Shown here: positions 1-9,191 of the stretch, one piece after another
How the letters are laid out: each line of letters begins with the position of its first letter
How positions within the stretch are numbered: position 1 is the first letter of the stretch
DNA from: Allocoprobacillus halotolerans
Lineage (GTDB): Bacteria; Bacillota_I; Bacilli_A; Erysipelotrichales; Coprobacillaceae
Direction: 5' to 3'
DNA length: 64,000 nucleotides
Assembly (NCBI RefSeq): GCF_024399475.1
Contig: NZ_CP101620.1
Span: 1,097,608 to 1,161,607, forward strand
Translations under genes and position numbers: made by a program
The notes under the pieces: generated by a model
What the model was told of the DNA's origin: nothing
The model's input: the letters and a program-made list of their open reading frames with translations, nothing else
Databases searched by the model: none

Positions 1-323
1 TGCATTTTTTGAGTTGATTCAGTTGATTTGATCATGATAGGTAAAATTAATAAGTTAATGAAGATTGTCATTCCAACAACTCCCCAAGCAACGTTACCTA
101 ACATATTACTAATAAATAAAATACCTCTAGCGATAGGATAAGTTAATATAAAATCAAAAAATCCTAAATCACTTAAACTCCAAGGTGTTGACTCATTAAT
201 AGCACGTGATGCAATAAGTTCTCCATTTTTATCAAGATTACTTGTACATCCCACTAATAGTACGACAACGGCTACTAAAGCAAATACCTTTAAAAACTTC
301 TTTGTACGTTGATCTAAATACAT
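1..323 (-). CDS. yidC: YidC/OxaA-family membrane protein insertase, N-terminal part (runs off window)
   Basis: Reading leftward from the ATG at 323, the protein opens with a charged stretch, a hydrophobic segment and the lipobox L-V-G-C at about residues 24-27, so it is a lipoprotein with the cysteine anchored outside the membrane. A later hydrophobic segment ends in the family-typical P-I-M-I-K-S-T motif. The family inserts proteins into the membrane with or without Sec. The gene starts only 2 bp after the rnpA stop, and the order rpmH-rnpA-yidC is the classical origin-proximal operon. The C-terminal half lies outside the window. No frame break is visible in this part. Confidence 0.85.
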   Translation of the reverse strand, partial: MYLDQRTKKFLKVFALVAVVVLLVGCTSNLDKNGELIASRAINESTPWSLSDLGFFDFILTYPIARGILFISNMLGNVAWGVVGMTIFINLLILPIMIKSTESTQKM

Positions 324-325
324 TG

Positions 326-661
326 TTACTTTTCCATCCTTCTACTTATTTTATTATATAGAGATATTAAACTCTTTAAATTATCCTGATATGAACAATT
401 TAAATAATTATATCTCACTATAATAATAAAATCCATTTTCTGATCTTTATCAAAAACTTGTTGAACCATCATTCTGACTTGTCTTTTTATCTTATTACGA
501 ACAACAGCATGACCTAACTTTTTACTAACAGAGATTCCCACTCTTAAATGTTCTTGACTCGGTGCACAATACACAACAAATTGTCTATTAGCAACTGATT
601 TTTTCTTTTTAATAATAGACTGGAAATCTTCATTCTTTTTAATTCGATACTCTTTTTTCAT
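326..661 (-). CDS. rnpA: Ribonuclease P protein component
   Basis: A basic protein of 111 residues, the normal RnpA length. It binds the RNase P RNA and helps remove 5' leaders from pre-tRNAs. The start M-K-K-E-Y-R-I-K-K-N-x-D-F and the central R-V-G-I-S-V-S-K-K-L-G-x-A-V-x-R-N-K-I-K-R block, the RNR motif that contacts RNA, are unmistakable. It sits between rpmH and yidC as in most bacteria. Upstream of its ATG there is only an A/T-rich tract and no good Shine-Dalgarno sequence, so its translation may be weak, or coupled in a way that cannot be seen here. Confidence 0.95.
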   Translation of the reverse strand: MKKEYRIKKNEDFQSIIKKKKSVANRQFVVYCAPSQEHLRVGISVSKKLGHAVVRNKIKRQVRMMVQQVFDKDQKMDFIIIVRYNYLNCSYQDNLKSLISLYNKISRRMEK

Positions 662-670
662 ATTTTTTTA

Positions 671-693
671 GAAAAAAAACCACATTGAAGTGG
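671..693 (-). terminator. Weak hairpin with U-tract between rpmH and rnpA
   Basis: On the minus strand a 4-bp CCAC/GTGG stem (690-693 and 680-683) is followed directly by eight or nine T residues. The stem is short, so this is at best an attenuator that lowers rnpA transcription relative to rpmH. Confidence 0.35.
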
Positions 694-702
694 AATTTTT
701 TG

Positions 703-837
703 TTAGGCAGATAAAACTTTTCTTCCTCTCTTACGGCGACGAGCAAGTACTTTTCTTCCGCCTACTGTTGCCATTCTAGCTCTAAAACCATGAGTTTTTG
801 ATCTTTTTCTCTTATTTGGTTGATATGTTCTTTTCAT
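703..837 (-). CDS. rpmH: 50S ribosomal protein L34
   Basis: A 44-residue, highly basic protein that starts [12 protein letters not shown] and carries the L34 signature T-H-G-F-R-A-R-M. L34 is a small structural protein of the large ribosomal subunit. The SD on the minus strand is GGAGGTG at 845-851, eight bases upstream of the ATG. It is the first gene of the leftward operon rpmH-rnpA-yidC and faces dnaA across the origin. Confidence 0.97.
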   Translation of the reverse strand: MKRTYQPNKRKRSKTHGFRARMATVGGRKVLARRRKRGRKVLSA

Positions 838-1009
838 TCTTTACACCTCCAAATTAGTAAATTTTTTTATACACAATAACATATGCCTCATTATTATATG
901 AGTTTTGTTTTTATAAGTCAATGAAAATATCTAAAATTATTTGATAAATCAAGCATTTTCTTTTACTGGATTGTTATATTTTTAAATCTATTTGCATATA
1001 CTAGAAAGA

Positions 1010-1320
1010 GGAAATCATACACTGTTCACAGTTTATGCACATATTCTAGAAAGTTATGCACAATTGTGCATAACTATTCAAAAATCCACATATATCGACA
1101 ATTTTCATGTGCATTCTTTGTTACTTTTAGTGTGAATAAGAAAAACTGTGGAAAATTGTGCACAGTTGTGCACATGGCATAACTTTTTATGCACAATTCA
1201 CATCTATGAAAATTTGTGTAAAATTAAAAAAAGCCCGTTATATCAATATATTTTGATGTGCATAACTATGTGAATAAGTTGTGTACAATTTTTTTTATCT
1301 TCTATTTATGCACTTTTTCC
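1010..1320. other. oriC: Upstream half of oriC: DnaA-box cluster before dnaA
   Basis: This gene-free stretch of about 500 bases (838-1348) is dense in 9-mers of the form TTATGCACA. Exact copies are at 1033-1041, 1054-1062 and 1187-1195 on the plus strand and at 1065-1073 and 1257-1265 on the minus strand. TTATTCACA variants are at 1131-1139 and 1269-1277 on the minus strand, with near matches such as 1306-1314. Two boxes at 1054-1073 face each other. The position between rpmH and dnaA and the box density match the bipartite origin of Bacillus. Divergent promoters for rpmH and dnaA must also lie here, but I cannot place them with confidence. Confidence 0.85.
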
Positions 1321-1348
1321 TTTATAATGTGTCTTGGAGATGGTGAAA

Positions 1349-2692
1349 ATGAATAATTTAGATATGAACTGGCAAAAAACTTTAAGCTTGTTTCAGGGAA
1401 AACTTGATGATTATGGTTTAGATAAGATTGGTTTTGATTCTTTTTTCACTACCTTGGAAATTAAAGACATTGTTGGCAGTGTAGTCACAATTACCGTTGA
1501 TACCAAATGGAGCTATGATGTTGTTGAACCTTACTTAACACATTTACAAGAAATCTATAACACAGTAACCAATGGTCATTATCAGCTACACTTAATGACT
1601 GAAGAAGATTTTAAACAAAGTCACGTGAATCATGAGCATCTCTTACAATTTGATGATCATTTAAATCCTGATTTGACTTTTGATAATTTCGTTATTGGTA
1701 ATAGTAACCGTATTGCGCAAAATGCATCATTAGCGGTTGCGATGAAACCTGGTGTTTCCTACAGTCCTTTATTTATACATAGTAATTCTGGACTTGGAAA
1801 AACACATTTATTAAATGCTATTGGGAATTATGCTAAAAAACGTGATCCATCTATTCATGTCTTATTTACAACAAGTGAAAATTTCGTTAATGAATATATT
1901 CAATCATTAGCGAATCATTCTATGGATGAATTTAACTATAAATATCGTCAAATGGATATCTTATTAATAGATGATATTCAATTTATGGCAACCAAAGAAT
2001 CATCAAGTGAAATCTTTTTTAACATTTTCAATACCTTAATTAGTAATAAAAAACAAATTGTCATTACATCAGATAAACCACCTCGAGATTTAAAAGGAAT
2101 GGAAAGTCGTCTTGTCAGTCGTTTTTCATCTGGTTTAACTGTTAGTATTGATACACCGGAATTTGAAACCGCCAAAGCTATATTAAGAAAGAAGATAGAA
2201 ATTGAAAATGTTGATTATCCTATTACGGAAGAAGTCTTAGATTTTATTGCGACACACTTTAATACAGATGTTAGAGAACTTGAAGGAAGTTTAAAAAGAT
2301 TATTATTTTATAAGTTAATATGTGGTAAAAAATTAGATGTTATTGATTTAAATTTTGCTTTAGAAGCTTTTAGTGATTCCTATAATCAACCTGTTCAAAA
2401 GAAAGAACTCACAGTATCAAATATAAAAAAATGTGTAGCTGATTACTATAATTTAACAGTTGCTCAAATCAATTCTAAATCAAGAACATCAAGTATTATT
2501 GTCGCTAGACATATTGCCATGTATTTAGTTAGAGAATTAATTGAAGATATTTCGTTTATTCAAATTGGTCATGAATTTGGTGGACGTGATCATTCTACAG
2601 TGATGAAAGCTTGTCATAAAGTCCAACAAAAATTAGATAAAGATATGAATTATCGTCAAGCTATTCAAGAGATCAAAAAGAAACTTGTGTAA
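1349..2692 (+). CDS. dnaA: Chromosomal replication initiator protein DnaA
   Basis: The AAA+ initiator that binds DnaA boxes, melts the origin and loads the helicase. Visible in order: N-terminal domain; Walker A S-G-L-G-K-T-H-L near residue 150; Walker B I-L-L-I-D-D-I-Q-F; C-terminal HTH with the DnaA signature G-G-R-D-H-S-T-V. I choose the ATG at 1349 (447 aa) because GGAGATGG at 1337-1344 is correctly spaced. An upstream in-frame TTG at 1334 would lie before that SD. The gene is flanked by DnaA boxes on both sides, which allows both autoregulation and origin function. Confidence 0.97.
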   Translation: MNNLDMNWQKTLSLFQGKLDDYGLDKIGFDSFFTTLEIKDIVGSVVTITVDTKWSYDVVEPYLTHLQEIYNTVTNGHYQLHLMTEEDFKQSHVNHEHLLQFDDHLNPDLTFDNFVIGNSNRIAQNASLAVAMKPGVSYSPLFIHSNSGLGKTHLLNAIGNYAKKRDPSIHVLFTTSENFVNEYIQSLANHSMDEFNYKYRQMDILLIDDIQFMATKESSSEIFFNIFNTLISNKKQIVITSDKPPRDLKGMESRLVSRFSSGLTVSIDTPEFETAKAILRKKIEIENVDYPITEEVLDFIATHFNTDVRELEGSLKRLLFYKLICGKKLDVIDLNFALEAFSDSYNQPVQKKELTVSNIKKCVADYYNLTVAQINSKSRTSSIIVARHIAMYLVRELIEDISFIQIGHEFGGRDHSTVMKACHKVQQKLDKDMNYRQAIQEIKKKLV

Positions 2693-2841
2693 AAGTTATG
2701 CACAGTTATCCACAACTTATGCACATATAAAAAATAAAAAAACAATGAATAAAACGTTACTTTTTTTGACTTATTCATATTGTGCACAGTATTATTATTA
2801 TGATATTATTTAAATAATATAAAATATAAAGGAGATCATTT
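2693..2841. other. oriC: Downstream half of oriC: three phased DnaA boxes and AT-rich unwinding region
   Basis: Immediately after dnaA come three same-strand boxes: TTATGCACA at 2696-2704, TTATCCACA at 2706-2714 and TTATGCACA at 2717-2725, with start-to-start steps of 10 and 11 bases, about one helical turn. They are followed by nearly pure A/T up to 2830, including a TTATTCATA near 2771 and a long TATTATTATTATGATATTAT-like tract. This layout suits the DnaA filament and DNA-unwinding element. The dnaN SD (AAGGAG) lies at the right edge. Confidence 0.85.
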
Positions 2842-3945
2842 ATGAATTTTAAAATTAAAAGATTAGAATTATTAAATGCTCTAACAAAAGTTTCTAGAGC
2901 AGTTTCTATAAAAAGTCCACTTCCTGTTTTAACTGGAATTAAGTTTAACTTAAAAGATGATGAATTAATTTTAACGGGTAGTGATAGTGATATTACCATT
3001 CAAACAAGTATTCATGACAATATTGAAATCATGGAAACAGGTAGTGTTGTTTTATCTTCACGTTATATATTAGAAATTATTAAAAAGATTGATTCTGAAG
3101 ATGTACATATTTTTATTGTTGATGGAACACTTACGAGAATTGAAGGAGCTAACTCTCGTTTTGATTTAAATGGAACATCTTATATTGATTATCCTCGTAT
3201 TGATTTAAATAAAACTGGTGTTAATTTACAGATGAAATCAACTGATTTAAAAGAAGCCATTGAACAAACATCTTTTGCGACAAGTGAAAAAGAAACAAGA
3301 CCAGTTTTAACAGGTGTTAACTTTAAGGCAAAAAATCATGTTCTAGAATGTATTGCGACAGATAGTTATCGTCTTGCTAAACGTATCTTAAATATTGATT
3401 CTGATATTTCATTTAATATTATTATTCCTAAAAAGAGTTTAATTGAAATTAGTCGTATTATTGAAAAAGATGAATTGATTGATTTATATGTTTCTGATCG
3501 TAAAGTTTTATTTGTTTTTGATCTTGTTTTAATTCAAACAAGATTAATTGATGGAACTTTCCCAGATACTGGTCGTTTAATTCCTGATAGCTTTGATTAT
3601 TCAATGAGTATTGATAGTACAAGCTTATTAAATTCTATTGATAGAGCTTCATTATTAACAAATGAACAAACAAATATTGTTAAATTGACAATGAATCAAG
3701 ATTCAGTAATTTTATCATCATTTTCTCAAGAAATTGGTTCTGTAGAAGAAAATCTATCAAGAGCTTTCTTTAAAGGTGAACCTTTAAAAATTTCATTTAG
3801 TGCAAGATATTTAACTGATGCCATTAAAAGTATTAATGGACAAAAAGTTCGTGTTTTATTTACTGGAGAAATGAAACCATTCATTATTAAAGATTTTGAA
3901 AGAGAAGATATTATTCAATTAGTTTTACCAGTAAGAACATATTAA
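2842..3945 (+). CDS. dnaN: DNA polymerase III beta subunit (sliding clamp)
   Basis: A 367-residue clamp protein. It starts M-N-F-K-I-K-R-L-E-L-L-N-A-L with the family-typical S-R-A-V-S-x-K-S-P-L-P-V-L-T-G-I-K near residues 18-34, and ends with I-I-Q-L-V-L-P-V-R-T-Y, the usual beta-clamp terminus. It encircles DNA and tethers polymerases. An AAGGAG SD lies 8 bases before the ATG. It is placed directly after dnaA as in almost all Firmicutes, with the origin element in between. An intrinsic terminator follows immediately, separating it from the two-component genes. Confidence 0.97.
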   Translation: MNFKIKRLELLNALTKVSRAVSIKSPLPVLTGIKFNLKDDELILTGSDSDITIQTSIHDNIEIMETGSVVLSSRYILEIIKKIDSEDVHIFIVDGTLTRIEGANSRFDLNGTSYIDYPRIDLNKTGVNLQMKSTDLKEAIEQTSFATSEKETRPVLTGVNFKAKNHVLECIATDSYRLAKRILNIDSDISFNIIIPKKSLIEISRIIEKDELIDLYVSDRKVLFVFDLVLIQTRLIDGTFPDTGRLIPDSFDYSMSIDSTSLLNSIDRASLLTNEQTNIVKLTMNQDSVILSSFSQEIGSVEENLSRAFFKGEPLKISFSARYLTDAIKSINGQKVRVLFTGEMKPFIIKDFEREDIIQLVLPVRTY

Positions 3946-3972
3946 GCGAGTCTATGATTGACTTGCTTTTTT
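3946..3972 (+). terminator. Rho-independent terminator after dnaN
   Basis: GCGAGTC at 3946-3952 pairs with GACTTGC at 3960-3966 (one G-T wobble, 7-nt loop) and is followed by six T residues. It starts right after the dnaN stop codon. Confidence 0.8.
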
Positions 3973-3996
3973 GTTATAATGGAAATTGGTGATGGT

Positions 3997-4668
3997 ATGG
4001 AAAAAATATTACTTGTTGAAGATGATTTACAGATTATTAAACATTTAAAATCTTACTTAGAAGAAAATGGTTATTATTTTATCAGTGTTGATGGACAAAA
4101 GAAAGCCATGCAAGTGCTTGAAAATCAAACCATTGATTTAATCTTATTAGATATTTCTTTAAAAGAAGGTAATGGTTTTTCTTTATATAATGAAATTAAA
4201 GCTTACTATGATATTCCTATTATCTTTTTAACTGCACAAAGTGATGAATTTAGTATTATTACAGGATTTAATTTAGGAGCTGATGATTATATCTCAAAGC
4301 CTTTTCAACCTCGTATTTTATTATCACGTATTCAAAATATATTAAGAAGATATAAAAAACAAGAACAAATCTTTCAATATCAAAATCTTCAAGTTCAAAT
4401 CACACAAGCAAAAGTCTATAAAAATCATCAAGAAATCTTTCTTTCAGCATTAGAATATAAATTATTATTAATCTTTATCCAACATGCTCATCATTTATTG
4501 ACAAGAGATTTCTTATTAGAAGAACTCTTTCAATTAACTGGAGAAGATATGAATGATAATACATTGACAGTTTATATTAAAAGACTACGTACAAAGATAG
4601 AAGATGATCCTCAAAACCCTCAAATCATTCAAACCAAAAGAGGATTGGGTTATCAGTTAGGTGATTGA
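3997..4668 (+). CDS. OmpR-family response regulator of a Bce-type module
   Basis: A 223-residue regulator with an N-terminal receiver domain (acidic E-D-D near residues 8-10, phospho-acceptor D in L-L-D-I-S-L, K in I-S-K-P-F) and a C-terminal winged helix ending R-G-L-G-Y-Q-L. It is followed 1 bp later by its kinase and then by an FtsX-type ABC transporter. This arrangement is typical of modules that sense and resist antimicrobial peptides. I chose the ATG at 3997; an earlier ATG at 3979 overlaps a TATAAT box at 3975-3980 that may be its promoter. The likely target is the inverted repeat at 5579-5592 before the transporter genes. Confidence 0.85.
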   Translation: MEKILLVEDDLQIIKHLKSYLEENGYYFISVDGQKKAMQVLENQTIDLILLDISLKEGNGFSLYNEIKAYYDIPIIFLTAQSDEFSIITGFNLGADDYISKPFQPRILLSRIQNILRRYKKQEQIFQYQNLQVQITQAKVYKNHQEIFLSALEYKLLLIFIQHAHHLLTRDFLLEELFQLTGEDMNDNTLTVYIKRLRTKIEDDPQNPQIIQTKRGLGYQLGD

Positions 4669-4669
4669 G

Positions 4670-5566
4670 ATGATTATTGTTATAGTGATATTATGTTTGA
4701 TTATAGGTTTCTTATGTTTTTATATTTATAATCAAAGTCAAAAATTAAAACACATTTCTCAACAGATTAATCATATTTTATTTCATCAAAATGACTTTTA
4801 TATTCAAAAGTATAAAGAGGGTATTTTGTCTATTTTAGAGACTGATATATGTAAATTGGTTAATAAAATTTATGAACAAAATCATTTATTAGAAACAGAA
4901 AAGAAGATTTTAAAAGATTATCTTGAAGATATATCTCATCAAATGAAAACACCGTTAACTTCTTTAAATTTAATTCATGAAAGATTAATGAAGGCAGAAG
5001 GTTTAGAAAAAAGACAGTTATTGAAAGATGAAAAGAAATTATTGGATAAAATAGAATGGTTAGTTATGAGTTTATTAAAGATGGCTCAATTAGATGCACA
5101 AACAGTTACTTTTCATCAAGAATCCATTCAACAACAAGATTTTTTAAATCAATTATTAAAACCTTTTGAAATACAATTAGATATGAAAAATATTAATGTT
5201 AAAACTAATATTCATGAATCACAATATTTAACTTGTGATGTGTTATGGAGTCTAGAGGCTATATCGAATATTTTAAAAAATTGTATCGAACATGTTGATC
5301 AAGATGGGATTATTTCAATAGAAATGAATCAAAATCCTTTATATGATGAAATTATAATTCAAGATAATGGTCCAGGTATTGAGCAGGAAGATATTGTTCA
5401 TTTATTTGAAAGATTTTATAAAGGGAAAAATTCTAAAAGTGATAGTGTTGGTATTGGATTGGCTTTAAGTTTAATGATTGTTGAAAAACAAAATGGAACT
5501 ATTCAAGTTGAAAATACTTATCCTGGCACACGTTTCATAATTCATTTTTATAAAGAAAATGTATAA
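4670..5566 (+). CDS. Sensor histidine kinase of the Bce-type module
   Basis: About 298 residues. One strongly hydrophobic N-terminal segment (residues about 2-22) is followed by a linker, the H-box D-I-S-H-Q-M-K-T-P-L (phospho-acceptor His), an N box, and the G-box D-N-G-P-G-I with G-I-G-L-A-L. There is no sizeable extracellular sensor domain, as in intramembrane-sensing kinases that rely on a partner ABC transporter for input. Most relatives have two membrane segments; only one is clear here. I prefer the ATG at 4670, one base after the regulator's stop, over the GTG at 4661. Confidence 0.85.
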   Translation: MIIVIVILCLIIGFLCFYIYNQSQKLKHISQQINHILFHQNDFYIQKYKEGILSILETDICKLVNKIYEQNHLLETEKKILKDYLEDISHQMKTPLTSLNLIHERLMKAEGLEKRQLLKDEKKLLDKIEWLVMSLLKMAQLDAQTVTFHQESIQQQDFLNQLLKPFEIQLDMKNINVKTNIHESQYLTCDVLWSLEAISNILKNCIEHVDQDGIISIEMNQNPLYDEIIIQDNGPGIEQEDIVHLFERFYKGKNSKSDSVGIGLALSLMIVEKQNGTIQVENTYPGTRFIIHFYKENV

Positions 5567-5578
5567 ATATATTAATTA

Positions 5579-5631
5579 TGACAAATCTGTCACTTTATTG
5601 TCATGGGTTTGTCATTTTTATTTGTTAAAAT
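5579..5631 (+). promoter_or_regulatory. Probable response-regulator operator and extended -10 promoter
   Basis: TGACA at 5579-5583 and TGTCA at 5588-5592 form an inverted repeat with a 4-bp spacer, close to the BceR-type TNACA-N4-TGTAA consensus. TGTCA then recurs at 5599-5603 and 5610-5614, so three direct copies are spaced exactly 11 bp apart. An extended -10, TG-T-TAAAAT (5623-5631), follows without a good -35 at the right distance, as expected for an activator-dependent promoter. It precedes the transporter ATPase gene. Confidence 0.6.
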
Positions 5632-5652
5632 GAGGATAAGGAGGGATGGTAT

Positions 5653-6336
5653 ATGACTATTCTTGAAGTGAAAGACTTATCTAAGATTTATGGAAGTGGT
5701 AAAAATAAAGTTGTTGCTTTAGACAATGTTTCCTTTTCTGTTGAAAAGGGTGAGTTCATTGCCATTGTTGGTTCTTCTGGCTCAGGTAAAAGTACATTGC
5801 TTCATTTGATTGGTGGTGTTGACAAGCCAACAAGTGGTGAAGTCATTGTCAATGGTCAAAATGTCTATCAAAAGGATGAAAATGAACTAGCCATCTTCAG
5901 ACGTAGAGAAGTTGGATTGATTTATCAGTTCTATAATCTGATTCCAATATTGACAGTAAAGGAAAACATCACATTACCGGTACTATTGGATAATCAAAAG
6001 GTGAATCAGGATAGATTGGATGAACTACTCAATATACTTGATCTAAAATCAAGAGAGAATCATCTGCCAAGAGAACTGTCAGGAGGACAACAACAGCGTG
6101 TATCGATAGGGAGAGCATTAATGAATGCACCATCATTGGTTCTGGCAGATGAACCAACAGGAAACCTAGATTCAAAGAACAGTAAGGAAATCATAGACTT
6201 ATTGAAATTAACCCAGAAAAGATATAAACAGACACTTATCATGATAACACATGATGAGCGTATCGCAATGCAGGCAGACAGAATCATCGTGATAGAAGAT
6301 GGAAAAATCAAAAAAGATGAGGTTCTAAGAAAATGA
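5653..6336 (+). CDS. ABC transporter ATP-binding protein, BceA/LolD type
   Basis: A 227-residue nucleotide-binding domain. Walker A is G-S-S-G-S-G-K-S-T near residue 39, the Q-loop is Y-Q-F-Y-N, the signature L-S-G-G-Q-Q-Q-R, Walker B L-V-L-A-D-E-P-T-G-N-L-D and the switch histidine T-H-D. It powers the FtsX-type permease encoded next, whose ATG overlaps its stop (ATGA). The SD is AAGGAGGGAT. Codon choice in this gene and the first ~130 bases of the permease is richer in C/G-ending codons than the flanking genes, which may reflect gene conversion with another copy. I judge the peptide-detoxification role from context. Confidence 0.9.
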   Translation: MTILEVKDLSKIYGSGKNKVVALDNVSFSVEKGEFIAIVGSSGSGKSTLLHLIGGVDKPTSGEVIVNGQNVYQKDENELAIFRRREVGLIYQFYNLIPILTVKENITLPVLLDNQKVNQDRLDELLNILDLKSRENHLPRELSGGQQQRVSIGRALMNAPSLVLADEPTGNLDSKNSKEIIDLLKLTQKRYKQTLIMITHDERIAMQADRIIVIEDGKIKKDEVLRK

Positions 6337-8715
6337 AAATCATGAATACATTGACTTTAAGGTATTTGAAAGCGAACAAGAAAAGAAGTCTGCTGACGTT
6401 ACTATGCATCATGGTATCAGTGATCATGATGAGCTGTGTAGGTATAGCTTTTTCATCAGGGAAAGATTATTATAAAAATTATTTAGAACAAACAGAGGGA
6501 GATTATCATTATGATATATATGGAGTAAATGATAATGTTATTAATATCATTAAAAATGATCCAGATATAGATGAATATTATATGTCTTCAATGTTAAATT
6601 ATGATTATGATGATTTTTCTATATCTGTATTAGCAGGTGATTCTGTTTATTTTCAAAAATTGGGAATACAAGATTATATTCTTGAAGGAAGATTACCTGA
6701 TGATTCTCATGAAATTATATTAAGTCAATCTTTTTTAGAAGAAAATCATATAAATAAAAAAATAGGTGATAATATTCAATTTAATGATGAAAAAACATAT
6801 GAAATTGTTGGAATTATGTCTTTTTATCAAATTAAAAATCATTTCAAGGATACTTGTCAAGGAATCACTTATGTTGATATGAATGAAAGTCCTACTGTAT
6901 ATATCAGAGATAAGAATGTTTCTACACATATCTTTGAACATACTGAACAATTAAAAGATAAGCTAAAAGAAAAAGGATATGCTATAGGTATTGAATATCA
7001 TACAGGTTATCTTGCAATTCAAGATATTTTTGAAAAAATTCATCATCATCTTTTTTAGATATTTATAAAATGATTGGTATTTTAATGTTGGTGATTGTCA
7101 TTACATCCATTATGATTATCTATCAAGCATTTCATTTATCTACAACGGATCGTATTCAATATTTAGGCATGTTGTCAAGTGTTGGTGCAACTCCAAAACA
7201 AAAGAAACGCTCAGTTTATTTTGAAGGATTGATATTGTCAATAATAGCTATTCCTTTAGGAATTATGATAAGTTATATAGGTTTAACGATTACTTTTCAA
7301 TTTGTTAATGAAATAGATATTATTAAACAAACAGGTATTATTATTTATCCTCAAATATCTATTGTTTATTTAATGATTGTTATGATATTAAGTTTTATAA
7401 CTGTTATGATAGCTCTCTATATTCCAGCTAGAAAAATATCAAAAATTTCAGTTATGGATGCATTAAGAAAAAGTGATGAAATTAAAGTTAAAAAATCAAA
7501 ACTTAAAGTTAATATCTTGATGCGAAAATATGGTTCTATTTCAGGACAAATGGCATTAAAAAATTATAAAAGACAAGGTAAACGTTCTAAAGTTATTGTG
7601 CTGTCGCTTGTTATATCTATGTGTTTGTTTATTACAGTTTTTAGTTTTAGTCAAATGTTTGTAGGAAAAATAAAGGAAGAGAGTCATTTGAGAAATTATG
7701 ATGTTATTGCTTATGCATCATTAAATGATATTCAAGATTTGAATAAAACATTAAAAACAAAAGGTGTAGATGATTATTATATCGTTGCATATAATTATGT
7801 TAGTGTAGATATGAATACAGATTATCTTCAGTATGAAAATCCAGATTCAAATATAGGTTTATATGCTTTAGATGATTTACATTTTCGACAACTTTGTCAA
7901 GATAATGATATTCAACCAAGTGATAATCAGGCATTGATTTATGATAGATCAATCACGATTGTTACTGATGATGCTCAAGAAATAAAATATGATAAACCAT
8001 ATCTAAAAATGGATAAAGATTTTATAAAGAAAATTGAATATGAAATATATGATGGAAATAATAATACTTATAAATCTTTAGAGTTATTTGATTCTATTGA
8101 ACTTATTCATACAAAAGATAAATATTATCTAACAAATCAACATACGATTTCTGTTATTGTTTCATTAGATTATATTCAAAGAAATCAAATAGAAAATGGT
8201 GGTATTGATTATTATATTCAAACAGATCAACATAGTGAAATATGTGAAACATTAGAATCAATGGGAATAAATACATTAGATGTCACAGCGAATACACAAA
8301 TGACTATACAAATTACTCAAATCGCTCAATTCTTTGTTTATGGTTTTGTCACCATTATAGTATTATTGACTTTATTAAATATTTTAAATATGATGAGTGC
8401 AAGTATTGAAAAAAGAAAAAAGAGTTTGCAATGATGATGAGTGTTGGTATTAGTCAAAAAGATATGTCAAAAATATTATTTTATGAATCATTCGTTTATG
8501 GTATGAAAGTCTTAATATATAGTATACCTTTATGTTTAGGTATAGAGTATGTCTTATATTCTGTTTCAGAATTATCGAATGAATTCCATCCATCATGGCT
8601 TGCTTATATGATTTCATTTATTGTAATATGTATAGTTATGATGTTGACATTCCATTTAGGATTCCGTCATTTTAGAAAACAAAATATTATAGAAACGTTA
8701 AAAGATGATATTTAA
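6333..8715 (+). CDS. FtsX-type ABC permease, BceB-like (two frame breaks)
   Basis: The full-length product would be about 794 residues with an N-terminal membrane segment, a large extracellular region, FtsX membrane segments, a second extracellular domain and C-terminal FtsX segments. As sequenced it is split in three. The first break is a T6 run at 7051-7056; a seventh T restores the frame into M-I-G-I-L-M. The second is the A6 run at 8416-8421; a seventh A gives K-K-E-F-A-M-M-M-S-V-G, the conserved FtsX motif. Both breaks look like loss of one base in a homopolymer. With its ATPase the protein would remove or sense membrane-targeting peptides. If the breaks are real it is a pseudogene. Confidence 0.8.
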
Positions 8716-8742
8716 AGGATATGTGAAAGCATATCTTTTTTT
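8716..8742 (+). terminator. Terminator after the permease
   Basis: GATATG at 8718-8723 pairs with CATATC at 8730-8735 around a 6-nt loop, followed by six T residues. The rest of the 8743-8944 gap is A/T-rich and holds nothing further I can name. Confidence 0.75.
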
Positions 8743-8944
8743 ATTGATGAAATATGAGTCAAGCGATTAGATAAGGAAAGATTGCTATTTTTTGACAAAC
8801 AAACTTTTTAAACAAAAAATAGATAACATATCTTTTTTAGCTTAAATTTAGCATTTAAGACGTTTTTATATAAAAATGAGTTTTAAGTCTTTTTTTATAA
8901 ATAGCGAATATAACCCATAAAAACTACCATTTTTGATGTTTTTG

Positions 8945-8953
8945 TGGTATAAT
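8945..8953 (+). promoter_or_regulatory. Extended -10 promoter for yaaA-recF-gyrBA
   Basis: TG-G-TATAAT is a perfect extended -10 element (8945-8953). No convincing -35 is seen 17 bp upstream. It would place transcription starts near 8960, just ahead of the S4-domain gene. Confidence 0.55.
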
Positions 8954-8986
8954 GGTTCAGGTTATGAAAGTATGGGTGATAAAAGT

Positions 8987-9191
8987 ATGAAAGCAATCAA
9001 GATTTATAGTGACTATATTACTTTAGGTCAATTACTCAAATTAGCTGATGCTGGGAGTAGTGGTGCTGAGGCAAAAATAGTCATTGGAGATGGATTAGTG
9101 CTTGTCAATGGTGAAGTGGAAACAAGACGTGGCAAAAAGCTCTATCATCAAGATATTGTTTCTTTTAATGGAGAAGATTACCAAATCAACA

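Noticed and set aside
1621-1640. TCACGTGA in dnaA as a third parS site
   Set aside because: Only the central eight bases match; the outer bases differ from the TGTTNCACGTGAAACA consensus.
3958-3980. TTGACT followed by TATAAT before the response regulator as a full promoter
   Set aside because: The spacing is only about 11 bp, and TTGACT is part of the dnaN terminator stem; only the -10 may be used.
7040-7075. Phase variation or programmed frameshifting as the cause of the split genes
   Set aside because: The same kind of break occurs in about 15 unrelated genes including gyrB and holB, at ordinary short runs without stimulatory signals; sequence error explains all of them.
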